The translations under genes were made by a program, and so were the position numbers. From the NCBI RefSeq assembly GCF_947507565.1, contig NC_089185.1:2046001-2110000 (forward strand): 64,000 bases of DNA. The letters are read 5' to 3'. Each line of letters opens with the position of its first letter. Position 1 is the stretch's first letter. This DNA comes from Oscarella lobularis (lineage: Eukaryota; Porifera; Homoscleromorpha; Homosclerophorida; Oscarellidae). The notes beneath the pieces were generated by a model that did no database searches, was not told the origin of the DNA, and saw nothing but the letters and a program-made list of their open reading frames with translations. Positions 10,698 through 20,000 of this stretch are shown in pieces.

Positions 10698-11471
10698 ATG
10701 AATCGGGAGAGTCAGCATTCCGAGTATTCCTGGGTCCATCGCCATAGCGGTGTCCATGAAGAGCAATCTGGAGATGAAAGTACCGTCAGTGGAGACAGCG
10801 AAGCGCTATTAGAGTAGATCGACGGACCTGGCGAACGCGAAGAAGACTCGGACGACAGCGCTGGTGGCGAGAACGTCATCCTACCTTATCAATTCAAGCC
10901 AGAACTATCGCCTCAAGCGTTGTCATCGCCCGCAAATGCTGATGAGACTCCTAATCCCAACACACGGCTGGGCTCTCTTCAATGGTAAGTATTTACTCTT
11001 TTGTAATGCAATTATGTGCATACCCACCCTTTTGTAGGTGTCACTGTGGATGCTGCACTATTATGCCAAGTGAGGAGGAGTGCATTTGCTGCCAAGAGGA
11101 AGCTGCACTAAACGCCAGAATGGATGAATTCAACCAAGTACGATGCATTACTGACCACCCCGGATTTCCTGCAGTTTGCCTCAATGTATGGGTGCTTCAA
11201 GCGGCTTACTTCCAACTTCGCCAAGAGCACGGGGTTGAAGATTTGTCACAATATACCCACGAGTATATGCACTAAATATATACAATTGCATTTCTTTATT
11301 CGTTCTATTAGACGGTACAGATACGTGGCCTATAGGCAGTTCGTCCGGTGGTGCTGGGGATGGCTAGGACAGCGTGTTCGGGTAGTCATTCCTGCCTGTG
11401 TTGTGACGAAAATTAGAGAAACTTTTCAGTCTAATATGTATTTGGGATTTAGGCATCCAGATTTACAATAG
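10698..11471 (+). CDS. P2X7-receptor ballast-domain (P2RX7_C-like) protein carried by Kolobok-2
   Basis: Exon 1 runs from ATG 10698 to about 10982; exon 2, after a 53-nt GT-AG intron, gives WCHCGCCTIMPSEEECICC, then CITDHPGFPAVCLNVWVL. A second intron (about 11262-11310, GTATATGC to ATTAG) joins exon 3 with YRQFVRWCWGWLGQRVRVVIP and a stop at 11469-11471. All ballast-type cysteines are kept. An in-frame TAG at 10815-10817 in the acidic N-terminal part would stop translation from ATG 10698, so either another start or splice is used or the gene is dead; the conserved exons themselves are open. Its last 23 bp overlap the end of the transposase. Confidence 0.75.
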
Positions 11472-14107
11472 ATTTTGGGAATCTAGTAACATGAGACATA
11501 ACTGCTTCACCTTTGTCCACTTTCGAGAATGAGTCAGTAAGTGATGGTGGTGGAGGATCTATCCCTCGTTGATTTGTTAAATCTGAACGTTTCACCAAAA
11601 TTTCCACTTCAGCAAAAACTTTTTCTACGTAATCTGACAAAATTTAAATTTACAGTTGACTTTTAGAAAGGATCGACAATATTACCAAATGTGGCCTTCA
11701 CAGGAAGTTTCCTAACAATATATTCTCCCTTTTTGTACTTAGGGTACAGGACAGAGTAACGCTTTGCACCGCCTTTTGTTACAGCTTGTTTGCGAGCACA
11801 GTTTCCATTAAAGTGCAACGCAGCTAAGTATTGTCTATATCATATACAGTAAGCAATAATATTTTTCACTCAATAGGGACTAAAACAGTTGTTATATACC
11901 TTGATTTCATTCCGGCATACGAGAAACAAATAGACTTTGGGGTGAAATGAATGATGACGCTGTGAAACGCTTCCAACGAGGACGTTTGATGAATTGGTGA
12001 CAGCTTCCCAAAGTCGTTTACGAAAAGGGTATTTCTTATAATTTTACTGACTTTTTTACTTGCCTTAGTATCTGATAAATTTATATCATCATATATTTGT
12101 TTGTATAATTTCCTCATTTGGTTACGTGGACTAAGCCACAGCTTTCTTCTAGGCTCTGGAAGAGGCCCGTGTAAGCATGTTGGGAATGATGAGCTGTGCC
12201 CTTCGTGAACGTTGTGTAAATGGTTGTCCAAAGAAAGCCATTTACACTTCATCATATTGCTATCACCGTCTGGTGTCGACGCTGCACACCAGTAAATGTG
12301 GTTGACCATGCTTTTAATCCATTTGCCTACAATCTCGCACTCCTTTGTTTTGGCCAAGGCCTCGACCTTTTTCCTAAATGCTAAAAACATTGATTAGCAC
12401 ATCATTGAAAGATACACTGGTTGTAGCGTACATTTTGCAACAGGCCACACATCAAAGAAGTGATGAGTTTCTGGCATATTTTCGCGTACCCATTTGCCAA
12501 TTCCCCTATGTCGATCACTTATAAATGCATTGATTTCAATACCCTCTTTCTTCAGGACTTCGAACCCCGCTTCATCCCTTCAATTTCCATATGATAAGAC
12601 CCACCCACTTCGTTCGACTACACAAGGTAATCAACAAATTAATTGTTAATTAATTAAGTGTTAGATTAAATTATTACTTAATTACAATGTTGTTTGGTTT
12701 GTTAGTCGTTACCTGTACATCTTCTAGGTCAATAACAACGCTCTTCGTGACTTCAAAAAGACTACGTCCCGAATTTAGCTGAATGCCCGGGGCTATCAGC
12801 CCGACCGTCGCCAATGACTTTGATGCTTCCTTCCGTCGACTTCAACTGCTCAAGATTATACGTTCTTTCTCTTTCCCAGACGCGGGAAATAGCAGGCTGG
12901 AGTAATTTGGACTGATGGCGGAAGAAGGTTTGCTGGCTTATAGTAGCACAGTTCATAAATTTCATTAGACGTAGGCTTTTGGTAGGCAATGAACCACTAC
13001 AAATAATGGCCGATGTCAGATGGAGATTTCCTGATGGTATTGAGCCAATGAAAGGCTGACTATCCCAGTTGTAAGTGTAATTGCAGTCGTTGCAGACTTG
13101 TTTGATTCGAAGGAAAGTGCCCTGCACTATTTCCTGGACTGTGGTGTCAGGACCATGACAACGACGACAGAAGGCAAAAAGGGATAGAATAGCACTTTTG
13201 TTAACTAAGAACTTCTTCTCTCCGACAAAACAAAATGTCTCAGAACTAAGAAGAAAAACTAGAAAATAAAAAGGTAACCTATGAATGTGTTTACTCAATG
13301 CACGACTCCTGCTCTTCTGTTTCGTAGTTCTCATCGTCGTCATCGTCGGCCCCTTCTTCGTAATCAGCGTCGTCATCGTCCCCACGGTCTTCCTCGCTGA
13401 AGTCGTCCATTTCAAGGCCAGAATGCATTTCTTTCCATATCTGCCTGCGATCCGTACGCCCAAGGTCACACTGCACTCCAACGCTAGACGTAGGGAGAAG
13501 TTCCGTATTCACTCCTAACACAAACAAATTTCCGTGCATGAAAGAACTAAAATTAAAACTGATAGAACTAACCGGTCGACGTAACACTGATTGGGCAGGT
13601 CTGCACAGACTTGCTACGCTCTTCGTACTCTGGTGATGTGTCATCTGGTTTATTGCAACCATTTTTAGTGGTCGGAGAAGGCTCGTTAAGTATTGATGCA
13701 ATTATCTAGAGTTCAGTTTTTAATCGGGTAATTAACCGAGGAGCTGTAGCTCTTACGCGGGCGCGTTCACGTTTCAGATAAGCGCCTCGCTTCGGCCGTA
13801 CATTTTCTCTCGCAGTCGAAGAAAGAGGCCTTTTGAAAATCGAAGGAATTGCTCCTTCCCTTAATCGTAGCGATTTCCTTGGTACTCCAAGAGACGTCAA
13901 GAGCGATTGCGAGGTTTCGAAGCAATCCGCAGCGAAGTGAGCGCTACAGAGTCGACTGTGCTCGGTCGGACGCTTCCAACCATCTCTCGTCCGTTTGACC
14001 TGTTCTGTCCATTTCGCTAAAAGACTTGCGTCTTTTGGGAAGCGAAATAGGGTGATTCCAGGGCCGGCTGCGTTGCTACACCCGAAAGCGACACACTGAT
14101 ACACCAT
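11449..14107 (-). CDS. Kolobok transposase with THAP domain, multi-exon
   Basis: ATG is at 14107, and residues 1-90 form a THAP domain (MVYQCVAFGCSN, W, CSAHF, ending LREGAIPSIF). An acidic linker (about 13380-13300) and a CRRC-x-CNDCNYTYNW zinc motif follow. The core has SQPFIGSIPSGNL, the catalytic-type GDGRADSPGHSAKFGT (about 12770), DLEDVQ, and after an intron NEVGGSYHMEIEG, FISDRH (about 12510), FFDVWPVAKC, NHIYWC (about 12300), then YSVLYPKYKKGEYIVRK (about 11730) and a last exon ending at 11449. Several GT-AG introns of 50-120 nt are visible. One 1-nt shift near 12570 (between MEIEG and the following helix) is the only clear lesion, so the copy is nearly intact. Exon borders are approximate. 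Confidence 0.75.
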
Positions 14108-14327
14108 AGCAGCGGTATACGGGTTGGTGACTGAATTGGTGGGGTAACAACCGGAACCTCTGATGACGTTTTAGGTCCCGGAGGGGGTGCGGCCAGCCTA
14201 CACTTTTCGATCGCGATTTGCGGCTTATCTACGCGTCGTGCAGAAGCGAAAGTAGACACAACCTTTATTGTAGGTACTAATGTTTCAAATAATTGTAGCT
14301 TTTTATTCCATGTTAGTTACCCTTTAA

Positions 14328-14680
14328 CTAACTAGATAATGACGACTGCTTTGGAAGTCGTCATGTGGTCCCCGAACACATCGTACGTACCTTTCCTCCT
14401 GTCCCTGCTCGCTATCCGTAGAGAGAGTTTTAGAAAAGACAGACCCCGTATTAGAGGGAATTTCCGTTACTACGTCAGAATGAAACGGTTGCATTTTCAT
14501 TCACTCATGGATATGCGCCAACCTTCGTAAGTGGATTTTCTCTAAATTTTAGCCGTGAAATTAAGTTGTTTAAGGAGAACACGACGCGGAAGTAGAGAAA
14601 GGCGCCGCCGAGGGGGCGGACCCCTTCTCCCTCATGCGTGTGACGTACGGTGGGATAACGATCTCCATATCACCGTGGCA
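14328..14680. other. No gene recognised
   Basis: Short open frames only; nothing resembles a known domain. It lies between the right end of Kolobok-2 and a long palindrome. Confidence 0.45.
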
Positions 14681-14791
14681 GGCACGCAGTACCGGGGTGA
14701 TTTGCCCTGAAGTTTTGGTCTGAAACTCTGTCGACCGTCGACAGAGTTTCAGACCAAAATTTCAGGGCAAATCACCCCGGTCCTGCGTGCC
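14681..14791. repeat. Near-perfect 111-bp palindrome (54-nt arms)
   Basis: The left arm from GGCACGCAG to CTGTCGA and the right arm are inverted copies with two mismatches by eye and a spacer of about three bases. The arms contain GGGGTGATTTGCCCTGAA. Such a fold-back could be a very small MITE or a structured RNA. There is no clear target duplication. Confidence 0.8.
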
Positions 14792-14819
14792 CATAGCCAT
14801 ACTACTATCAAGCGGGCAC

Positions 14820-14965
14820 CTGGTCCTCCTCCTCCTCCTTTTCCTACTTCTCCTCCTCCTCCGCCGCCTTCTCCGCCTCCACCTCCTATGATTTCGGCGG
14901 CGACGGCGGAGACGGCAACGACGGCGGCGATGGCAGCGACGGCGGCGACGGCAGCGACGTCTGCT
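14820..14965. repeat. Trinucleotide-rich low-complexity tract
   Basis: Runs of CCT, CTC and CCG triplets pass into GGCGGCGACGGC and GCAGCGACGG units. It has no stops in some frames because of composition, and no protein is inferred. Confidence 0.8.
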
Positions 14966-15099
14966 TTTAGCGAATTTCGTTTTCGTGCGTCACCCGTTGC
15001 CGAAGAAGAAAATTTCTTAATAATTAATTTTCAGTTCTTTGTCTGTTTTTTGTTTTGTTGTTGAAATATATAATATCTACATAATGTGCTTTCATGTTA

Positions 15100-15722
15100 G
15101 CGTCACCCAGGCTACACCACGATGCAATGCTATTCAATTCGACTGGCTAAAGATGCTCCAATCTGTCAATTACGTTTGTGACCTAGAAAGGGAACATCAG
15201 TTCGAGGGTAGCAACAAGCGGCCGGACATTGGAGTTTCAACTTCGACATAAGGAAAAAGCTGCTTCTAAACGTCAGAATTGCGCACCCTCAGGTGTCTAC
15301 GGTCTTACCTCAAGGCGCGAAGTTTGCTGGCCATGCTGCGTCAAAAAGAGACGAGTTTAAGATCAGGAAGTTCAGAGAAAAAGCGAACAAACTTGGATAT
15401 CTTTTTGAACCGCTTGTCATGGAAGTCTTTGGCCGCTGGAGCCCGATTGCGTTGCGCATTCTTCGACATGTGGCGGAACACCCGTCCATCGACTTTTTCA
15501 ACGACAAGAATGCTTTCCTTGAGTATTGGCGTCGTTCCACGTCTGTTTGTCTTCAGCGCGAAAATGCGCGCATTATTTTACATAAAGTTAAATGTCTCAT
15601 TCCCAATTCCCCTGCCTGTGTATCTGCCAGTTCCGCTGACACTACTGTCCTGTGTTTCAGCAGAGACTAATATGCTTATGTGTTTCCGTCTGGTTTCTCT
15701 GTTTCTGTCTGGTGTTTAGTCT
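15100..15722 (+). pseudogene. RLE-type non-LTR retrotransposon, 3' end with endonuclease remnant
   Basis: A fragment reads EREHQFEGSNKRPDI, then after a 1-nt shift near 15230 continues FNFDIRKKLLLNVRIAHPQ. This resembles the restriction-like endonuclease of R2/NeSL-type elements, RPD(I/V)-x(n)-D, here with the second D changed to N. The C-terminus reads FEPLVMEVFGRWSPIALRI, FLEYWRR and HKVKCLI, ending near 15670, followed by an A-rich tail with AATAATAAA. The same C-terminal pattern (GRWxxxAL, YWRRxxSV) appears in the elements at 61.9-64 kb, but the two are clearly different families. The reverse transcriptase is missing, so it is a 5'-truncated copy. Confidence 0.65.
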
Positions 15723-15962
15723 TTAGTAATAATAAAAAAACAAGAAGGTTTGAACGCTTTGGAGCCCAAAATTTTTTAGGGGCATCGCATTATGCACAAG
15801 CCCCAAGGCCGTAGCCTAGATGCTGTTCAACAAAAAAGAAGCATCCCAAATTCTCAACACTACTCTTCAGCCGTCCTTGCTTGCGAGAGACCTGGTGCAG
15901 TCAATTTTATACTTGGATCGAGTTGCACGATCAGCTCGAAATGATTGTGTTAGTAAAGTATT

Positions 15963-16360
15963 TCAGTCCTTTGAAACAGCAGTTTTTCTTTTTCTGCAAC
16001 ATTTAGATGAAATTGTGGCTTTTTTATCCCAATTTCTACCAATCCATGTATAAACACAGACATCAATATGATACCGAGTTGCTATAGGATATATTTCTGC
16101 CTTCGTCGCCAAAACAACTCGATTTCTAATCGCGCTTACGTGATCATCGTACGTTCTACCCTCTGGAGAAAAGATCTCAAACGCATCTTCGAACTGCGAC
16201 ATGTCTACAATTTGAGTCCGAAACTCCTGATGCAAATCTTAGACAGCGAAAATAACCGTTTCCGTATCCAATTATTTTCTCCCTTTTTCGACCAAGTTTG
16301 CTGAGAATAGGCAATGGAGACGTGGGTTCTGGTACTGCGTTTCCAACTTTTCTCTGCACT
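15963..16360 (-). pseudogene. OTU cysteine-protease domain remnant of Helitron A
   Basis: The first frame gives IIGYGNGYFRCLRF (about 16290-16240) where OTU proteases have GDGNCFFR, so both the catalytic Asp and the catalytic Cys positions are changed (D to Y, C to G). After a frame change the OTU core continues HVSAIRNRVVLATKAEI and ATRYHIDVCVYTWIGRNW. The C-terminal catalytic His motif is not seen. OTU domains remove ubiquitin and are known in some Helitrons; this one cannot be active as read. Confidence 0.6.
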
Positions 16361-16699
16361 TTTCCACCAGGTTTTCGAAGAGGAGGCAGAGGAGACGCAG
16401 TACGCGGTGCTGTATTTGGTGGCTTTAAAGTACCGTTGGCAGTGTGACTTTTTTATCATTACGTTTGTTCCTTTAAATGTAATAGGGCTAGTGTTTTCCT
16501 CCAAGTAAGAAGCGTCAGAATTATCATCACTATCTAGCAGCTCTTGCAGCTCCTGCTGCTCTTCTGGCTAGGACAAAAAATCGTACATTTTGTCGTTTGT
16601 TGCCAAAGACTGAAAGATTGACTCCTTACACTTGGCTAGCTTTTCAAACGTCGGTCTTCTCTCGAACGTAGTTTATAACTTTTTGACTTGTTTGAATGA

Positions 16700-18000
16700 G
16701 CAATGCAATCAAGTCAAAGCTTTGAATTAGGCATTCATCTAAATTTCGCATTCGACAATGCAACCTACGTAATTCCTGGTGCAAAATCTCGCTGCCCTAT
16801 ATCAATTACGGCCTTGTCAAGAGTAAGACCCTTGTGACTTGTGAACGGTTATAGCCCACGCCAAATAAAGCGGAAGCTGCCCCCGTTTGCAGGTAGTTGC
16901 GTTACTCTTTACATTTGAGCTTGGCCATGTTCGTTCAATGGGACTAATAGGAACGCGTCGCTCTCCACTCCAAGTTGGGCCGACGTATTTGTCCATTCGA
17001 ATAACTATGGCATCAGGCAGTGAAGGCGGCTTGCAGCCAGTCTTCTAGAAAATGGCGGCAACCGTTCCCATTACGCCGTTGACCAAACCTTTTTCGGTTC
17101 AGAGATTTGAGATTTGAGGTCAGCATTACACGCGCGCCTTCGCAAAGACGATGGCGCAAATGTAGTCCGCCAGCAATTTCTTCGCTTGCCGTTGAAGCTT
17201 CGTGGCAATTATGATCTGCATTTATAACCGCCGCACAATTTGGGGAATGCTTTAGACAATTTAGATTAAAATCTGTCACATCTTCATTGCGTGAAAAAGC
17301 CGAAGAGCGTCAGCAGAGTGCTTTGCGACGCTGTTCGTTTGCGGGCCCTTTGCGTAACTGCGAGACATGTACAAATCATGCCAGTCTTCGTAAGACGGCT
17401 GTCCTTTACGAAGTCGAAGCAACCTTTCGCGAAACTTTACTTGCGAAGCGCTGTTTCCGGACTGGCGCATGATCTGTCGAAGTTGTATGACGACTTCAAA
17501 TGTTAAGTACAACTGTCGGCCTCGATTGGTATCGACCCCTCTACAAGCTGTGTTGGTGTAAAGAGGCGATTCGCCAATCGGCGGCAATTGACCCATGCCC
17601 CCAAATAGTATTACGGAGACTCCACCGAACGACATGTGAGCTTGGGTGGGAAACGTCTGACATAGCCGTCGGTGAATAAGTGAAAGTTGTTGCCGTCCAA
17701 CTATTGACATTTCGTCAATGATGAGATGGCGAACCCCATTGAATTTCTCTTGCAATTGCTGCAGAGACGGTCGGCTAAGATCGGCAAAGTTGCTCTTTTG
17801 CAATGGCAATCGCAAAAGAGAGTGAAGAGTTTGCCCCCAAATGTTAAAAGCTGCTACTCCAGTCGGAGCAGAAAGCAAACATTGAGACCCAATAAAACAC
17901 TTAATAAGGAATGACTTTCTGGTTCCTGCTGTACCGCAAAATGTCATTCTCAGTGGTCTGCATGAATCGTCTGCTTTTCGATGAGAAAAGCTGTGGTGAG
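16700..18000 (-). pseudogene. Pif1-like DNA helicase domain of Helitron A
   Basis: Walker A reads CGTAGTRKSFL (about 17930) where GxxGxGKS is expected, so the last Gly is replaced by Arg. Then come APTGVAAFNI, the Walker B HLIIDEMSIVGR (about 17700), and FGGMGQLPPIG where the family has GDFxQLPP. C-terminal motifs GLHLRHRLCEGARVMLTSN (about 17130) and AWAITVHKSQG (about 16840) are in other frames with stops. The domain is that of Helitron SF1B helicases, which unwind DNA during rolling-circle transposition; the changed Walker residues and frameshifts argue that it is dead. Confidence 0.75.
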
Positions 18001-18640
18001 TACGAACGATGTCGTACGCTAACTTTTGGTCACCTTTAATCCTTTAATTGAAAGTCGTCGCTCCCCGGCGCCGGCTCTTGCGGCGGCAGGCCCTTTTCAG
18101 AAGCCGGCGTATTTTCAGCCAGTGACTCTTCTCTTCGGCTGTCAGAGACGAAATTGAAGTGGCAGGAACAGAGAAGAACTTGCAGACCAATTGTAGTCCG
18201 CATAGTCTTTTCCATTAGCGTTCAACTCTTCCATGCTTAGATCTTTGTTGATGGCAGAAGATGGAGAAAACAAATTTCATCCAATTATCCTGATCAACGT
18301 CTTTGTTCTTGCTCTTTTGTGCCCTCGTCGTCACTTTCCTCCGACGCTTCATCAAAAGGCATTGTAAGTATTGCGTCGATGTCGTTCGATATTTCAATTT
18401 TGTTGAGAAAACTTTTAGCGACAGTAAGCAGAAATTGCTGATAAGAATCGGTTGCAGACAGAACCTCTCCGTTGCTGCCGTTGTCAAATGGCCTAGCTGA
18501 CGAAATGGCTCGTACTTCATCAGCTGGTAGTAGCAGTTTCATTCGTATTTTTCGGCATTCTTCGAATTGCGAGGGATTCGTGGGACAACGCGAACGACTA
18601 CCTATTTTCCCCTTTTCTTCAGCTGTTCCTTTGAATTTTA
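18000..18640 (-). pseudogene. Linker between Rep and helicase of Helitron A
   Basis: A long minus-strand frame (18749-18294) with no recognised domain lies between the Rep remnant and the helicase, followed by LAYDIVRTHHSF just before Walker A. It is taken as part of the same polyprotein from position only. Confidence 0.4.
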
Positions 18641-19186
18641 ACTGTAATCCGAAACGTAATCCATTAGGCAAAGATTTTGTGTCGCTGCGCTTCGCTTCAT
18701 GTATTCTTCGACAGCCGTTAGAACGGTCCCACTTGAATTTGACGAACACGCATGAAGGTTGAGTTCTTGCTTATTTTGCAAGTGCAACATCTTAAATTCG
18801 CGGGAAGCAGTAACCAGTTTGTCACCCATAATGAGATGACACGTTTCCTGCGCTGAGTAATCCCGTTCACCAATTGATTACATTAGCAACTTTGAGACGG
18901 TTTTCCGAGAAGGATCGCGCTTGTCAAGACCGTCCACAATCATTTGGAATGTTTTTCCAAGAGTTTTTGATTGTAGCTCACTCTCTGTTTCGTACTTGAC
19001 GACGTACTTGGCAAGTCCATAAGTACTTACGCAAAGTTGCATATCAACGTTAGCTCTCCAACCCTGAAGTTCTAAAGGATTGCGATTGTTGATTCGTGGG
19101 TCGTTTCGTTTTGTATCGACCGATAGTTCTATTAGGTTATATACCATAGATAGAAGAGAAATGGAATAGGCAACTCCCGTAGTCAC
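18638..19186 (-). pseudogene. Helitron A Rep C-terminal region
   Basis: The frame contains NNRNPLELQGWRANVDMQ, YGLAKYVVKYETESE and then, in another frame near 18860, ERDYSAQETCHLIMGDKL. These match the Helitron Rep region, including the catalytic-tyrosine segment (YVVKY, Tyr-x3-Tyr) and the later SAQE motif. The upstream HUH half is absent, because 19190-19480 carries no Rep motif on this strand. Confidence 0.65.
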
Positions 19187-19196
19187 ATGATACTTT
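19141..19196 (-). repeat. Inverted-repeat partner of 23531-23586
   Basis: The 56-bp stretch containing CATAGATAGAAGAGAAA and ACTCCCGTAGTCAC is an inverted copy of 23531-23586 with a handful of differences. The pair brackets the ISL2EU element at a distance, so it is not that element's TIR. Confidence 0.75.
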
Positions 19197-19199
19197 TAG

Positions 19200-19906
19200 G
19201 CGCTAGGCGTGGGACAAGAAAATAGATGCCGTCCGCAAGGGTGTCAACGATGTTGTCGCCGCAAAATTTTGTGAAGAACCTTGAAGAAAAAGTAGGAAAC
19301 AACCACGCGCGCAGAATTTTAGAAGCGTTCGATAGCGGCGTTTTCGCAGTTTTTGCCTCCGAAATGCAGCGTTCAATGGCCGACTGCTTCACAAAGGGAA
19401 AGAAGTCGGTGTCGGGCTTTACGCATAAAAACTTGCTACTGTTTTACAATGAAATAAATGGGAACGCGCGGTAAACGGCGCGCGCTCGCGACGCAGTAGA
19501 GCAGTTGCTACACCGTCTTTAGATTCGGCAAGTAGCGCAAGCGTTACGCTAAAGACTAAGGTACATGCTATGCTGCAAATCGCTGTCCTTTCCGAAGACT
19601 ACTCCGAGCAGTCGGTACGATCAGACGCGCTGCGCAACATAGAAATCTTACTGCTGCGAGCCGTCTCTTGTGGTCTTGGCTTTTTTTGGCAGTATTGAGC
19701 TGTTCAAGTTGGCTCTGTGCGTCGTATAAGCGAAAAAGCAGGAGGAAAGATAACTTCGCGAGAGTGCAGAGAGTACGAAACGATACTAGCCTCAGCGTGG
19801 CCATGGAAATAACACAGCACCGATTTGAAACTCCCACAACTTCTAACGCCGATAAGGAAATAGACTCACGCGGGCTGATGAAAATGAAGGTGCGTCTTCT
19901 CGTAGC
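19200..19906. other. No gene recognised
   Basis: Frames on both strands are short or lack recognisable motifs. It lies between Helitron A and the left end of the ISL2EU element. Confidence 0.4.
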
Positions 19907-20000
19907 AATAGACCTTATTCCTCACGTGAGGTCATGTGATCTCTTCTACGTCACGACGGTGATCAAGTGTACAGCAAACGCTCTGTTTGTTTGAACGGCG

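Larger units (their letters stand above)
10493..14323 (-). mobile_element. Kolobok-2 DNA transposon, TTAA target duplication
   Basis: An 18-bp perfect inverted repeat, AGGGTAACTAACATGGAA at 10493-10510 and its complement at 14306-14323, is flanked by TTAA (10489-10492 and 14324-14327). The layout is the mirror image of Kolobok-1: a transposase reading from the right end leftward (14107-11449) and a P2X7-ballast gene reading from the left end rightward (10698-11471). The two stop codons lie so close that the genes overlap tail to tail by 23 bp. The element is complete end to end. Confidence 0.9.
15950..19190 (-). mobile_element. Helitron A (Rep-helicase with OTU domain), decayed
   Basis: Along the minus strand, part of a Helitron Rep region (19186-18640), a Pif1-like helicase (about 18000-16700) and an OTU-protease-like domain (16360-15963) lie in the order known from OTU-bearing Helitron2-type elements. 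All parts are frameshifted and carry stops. The N-terminal HUH part is not visible. The ends could not be placed. Confidence 0.65.
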
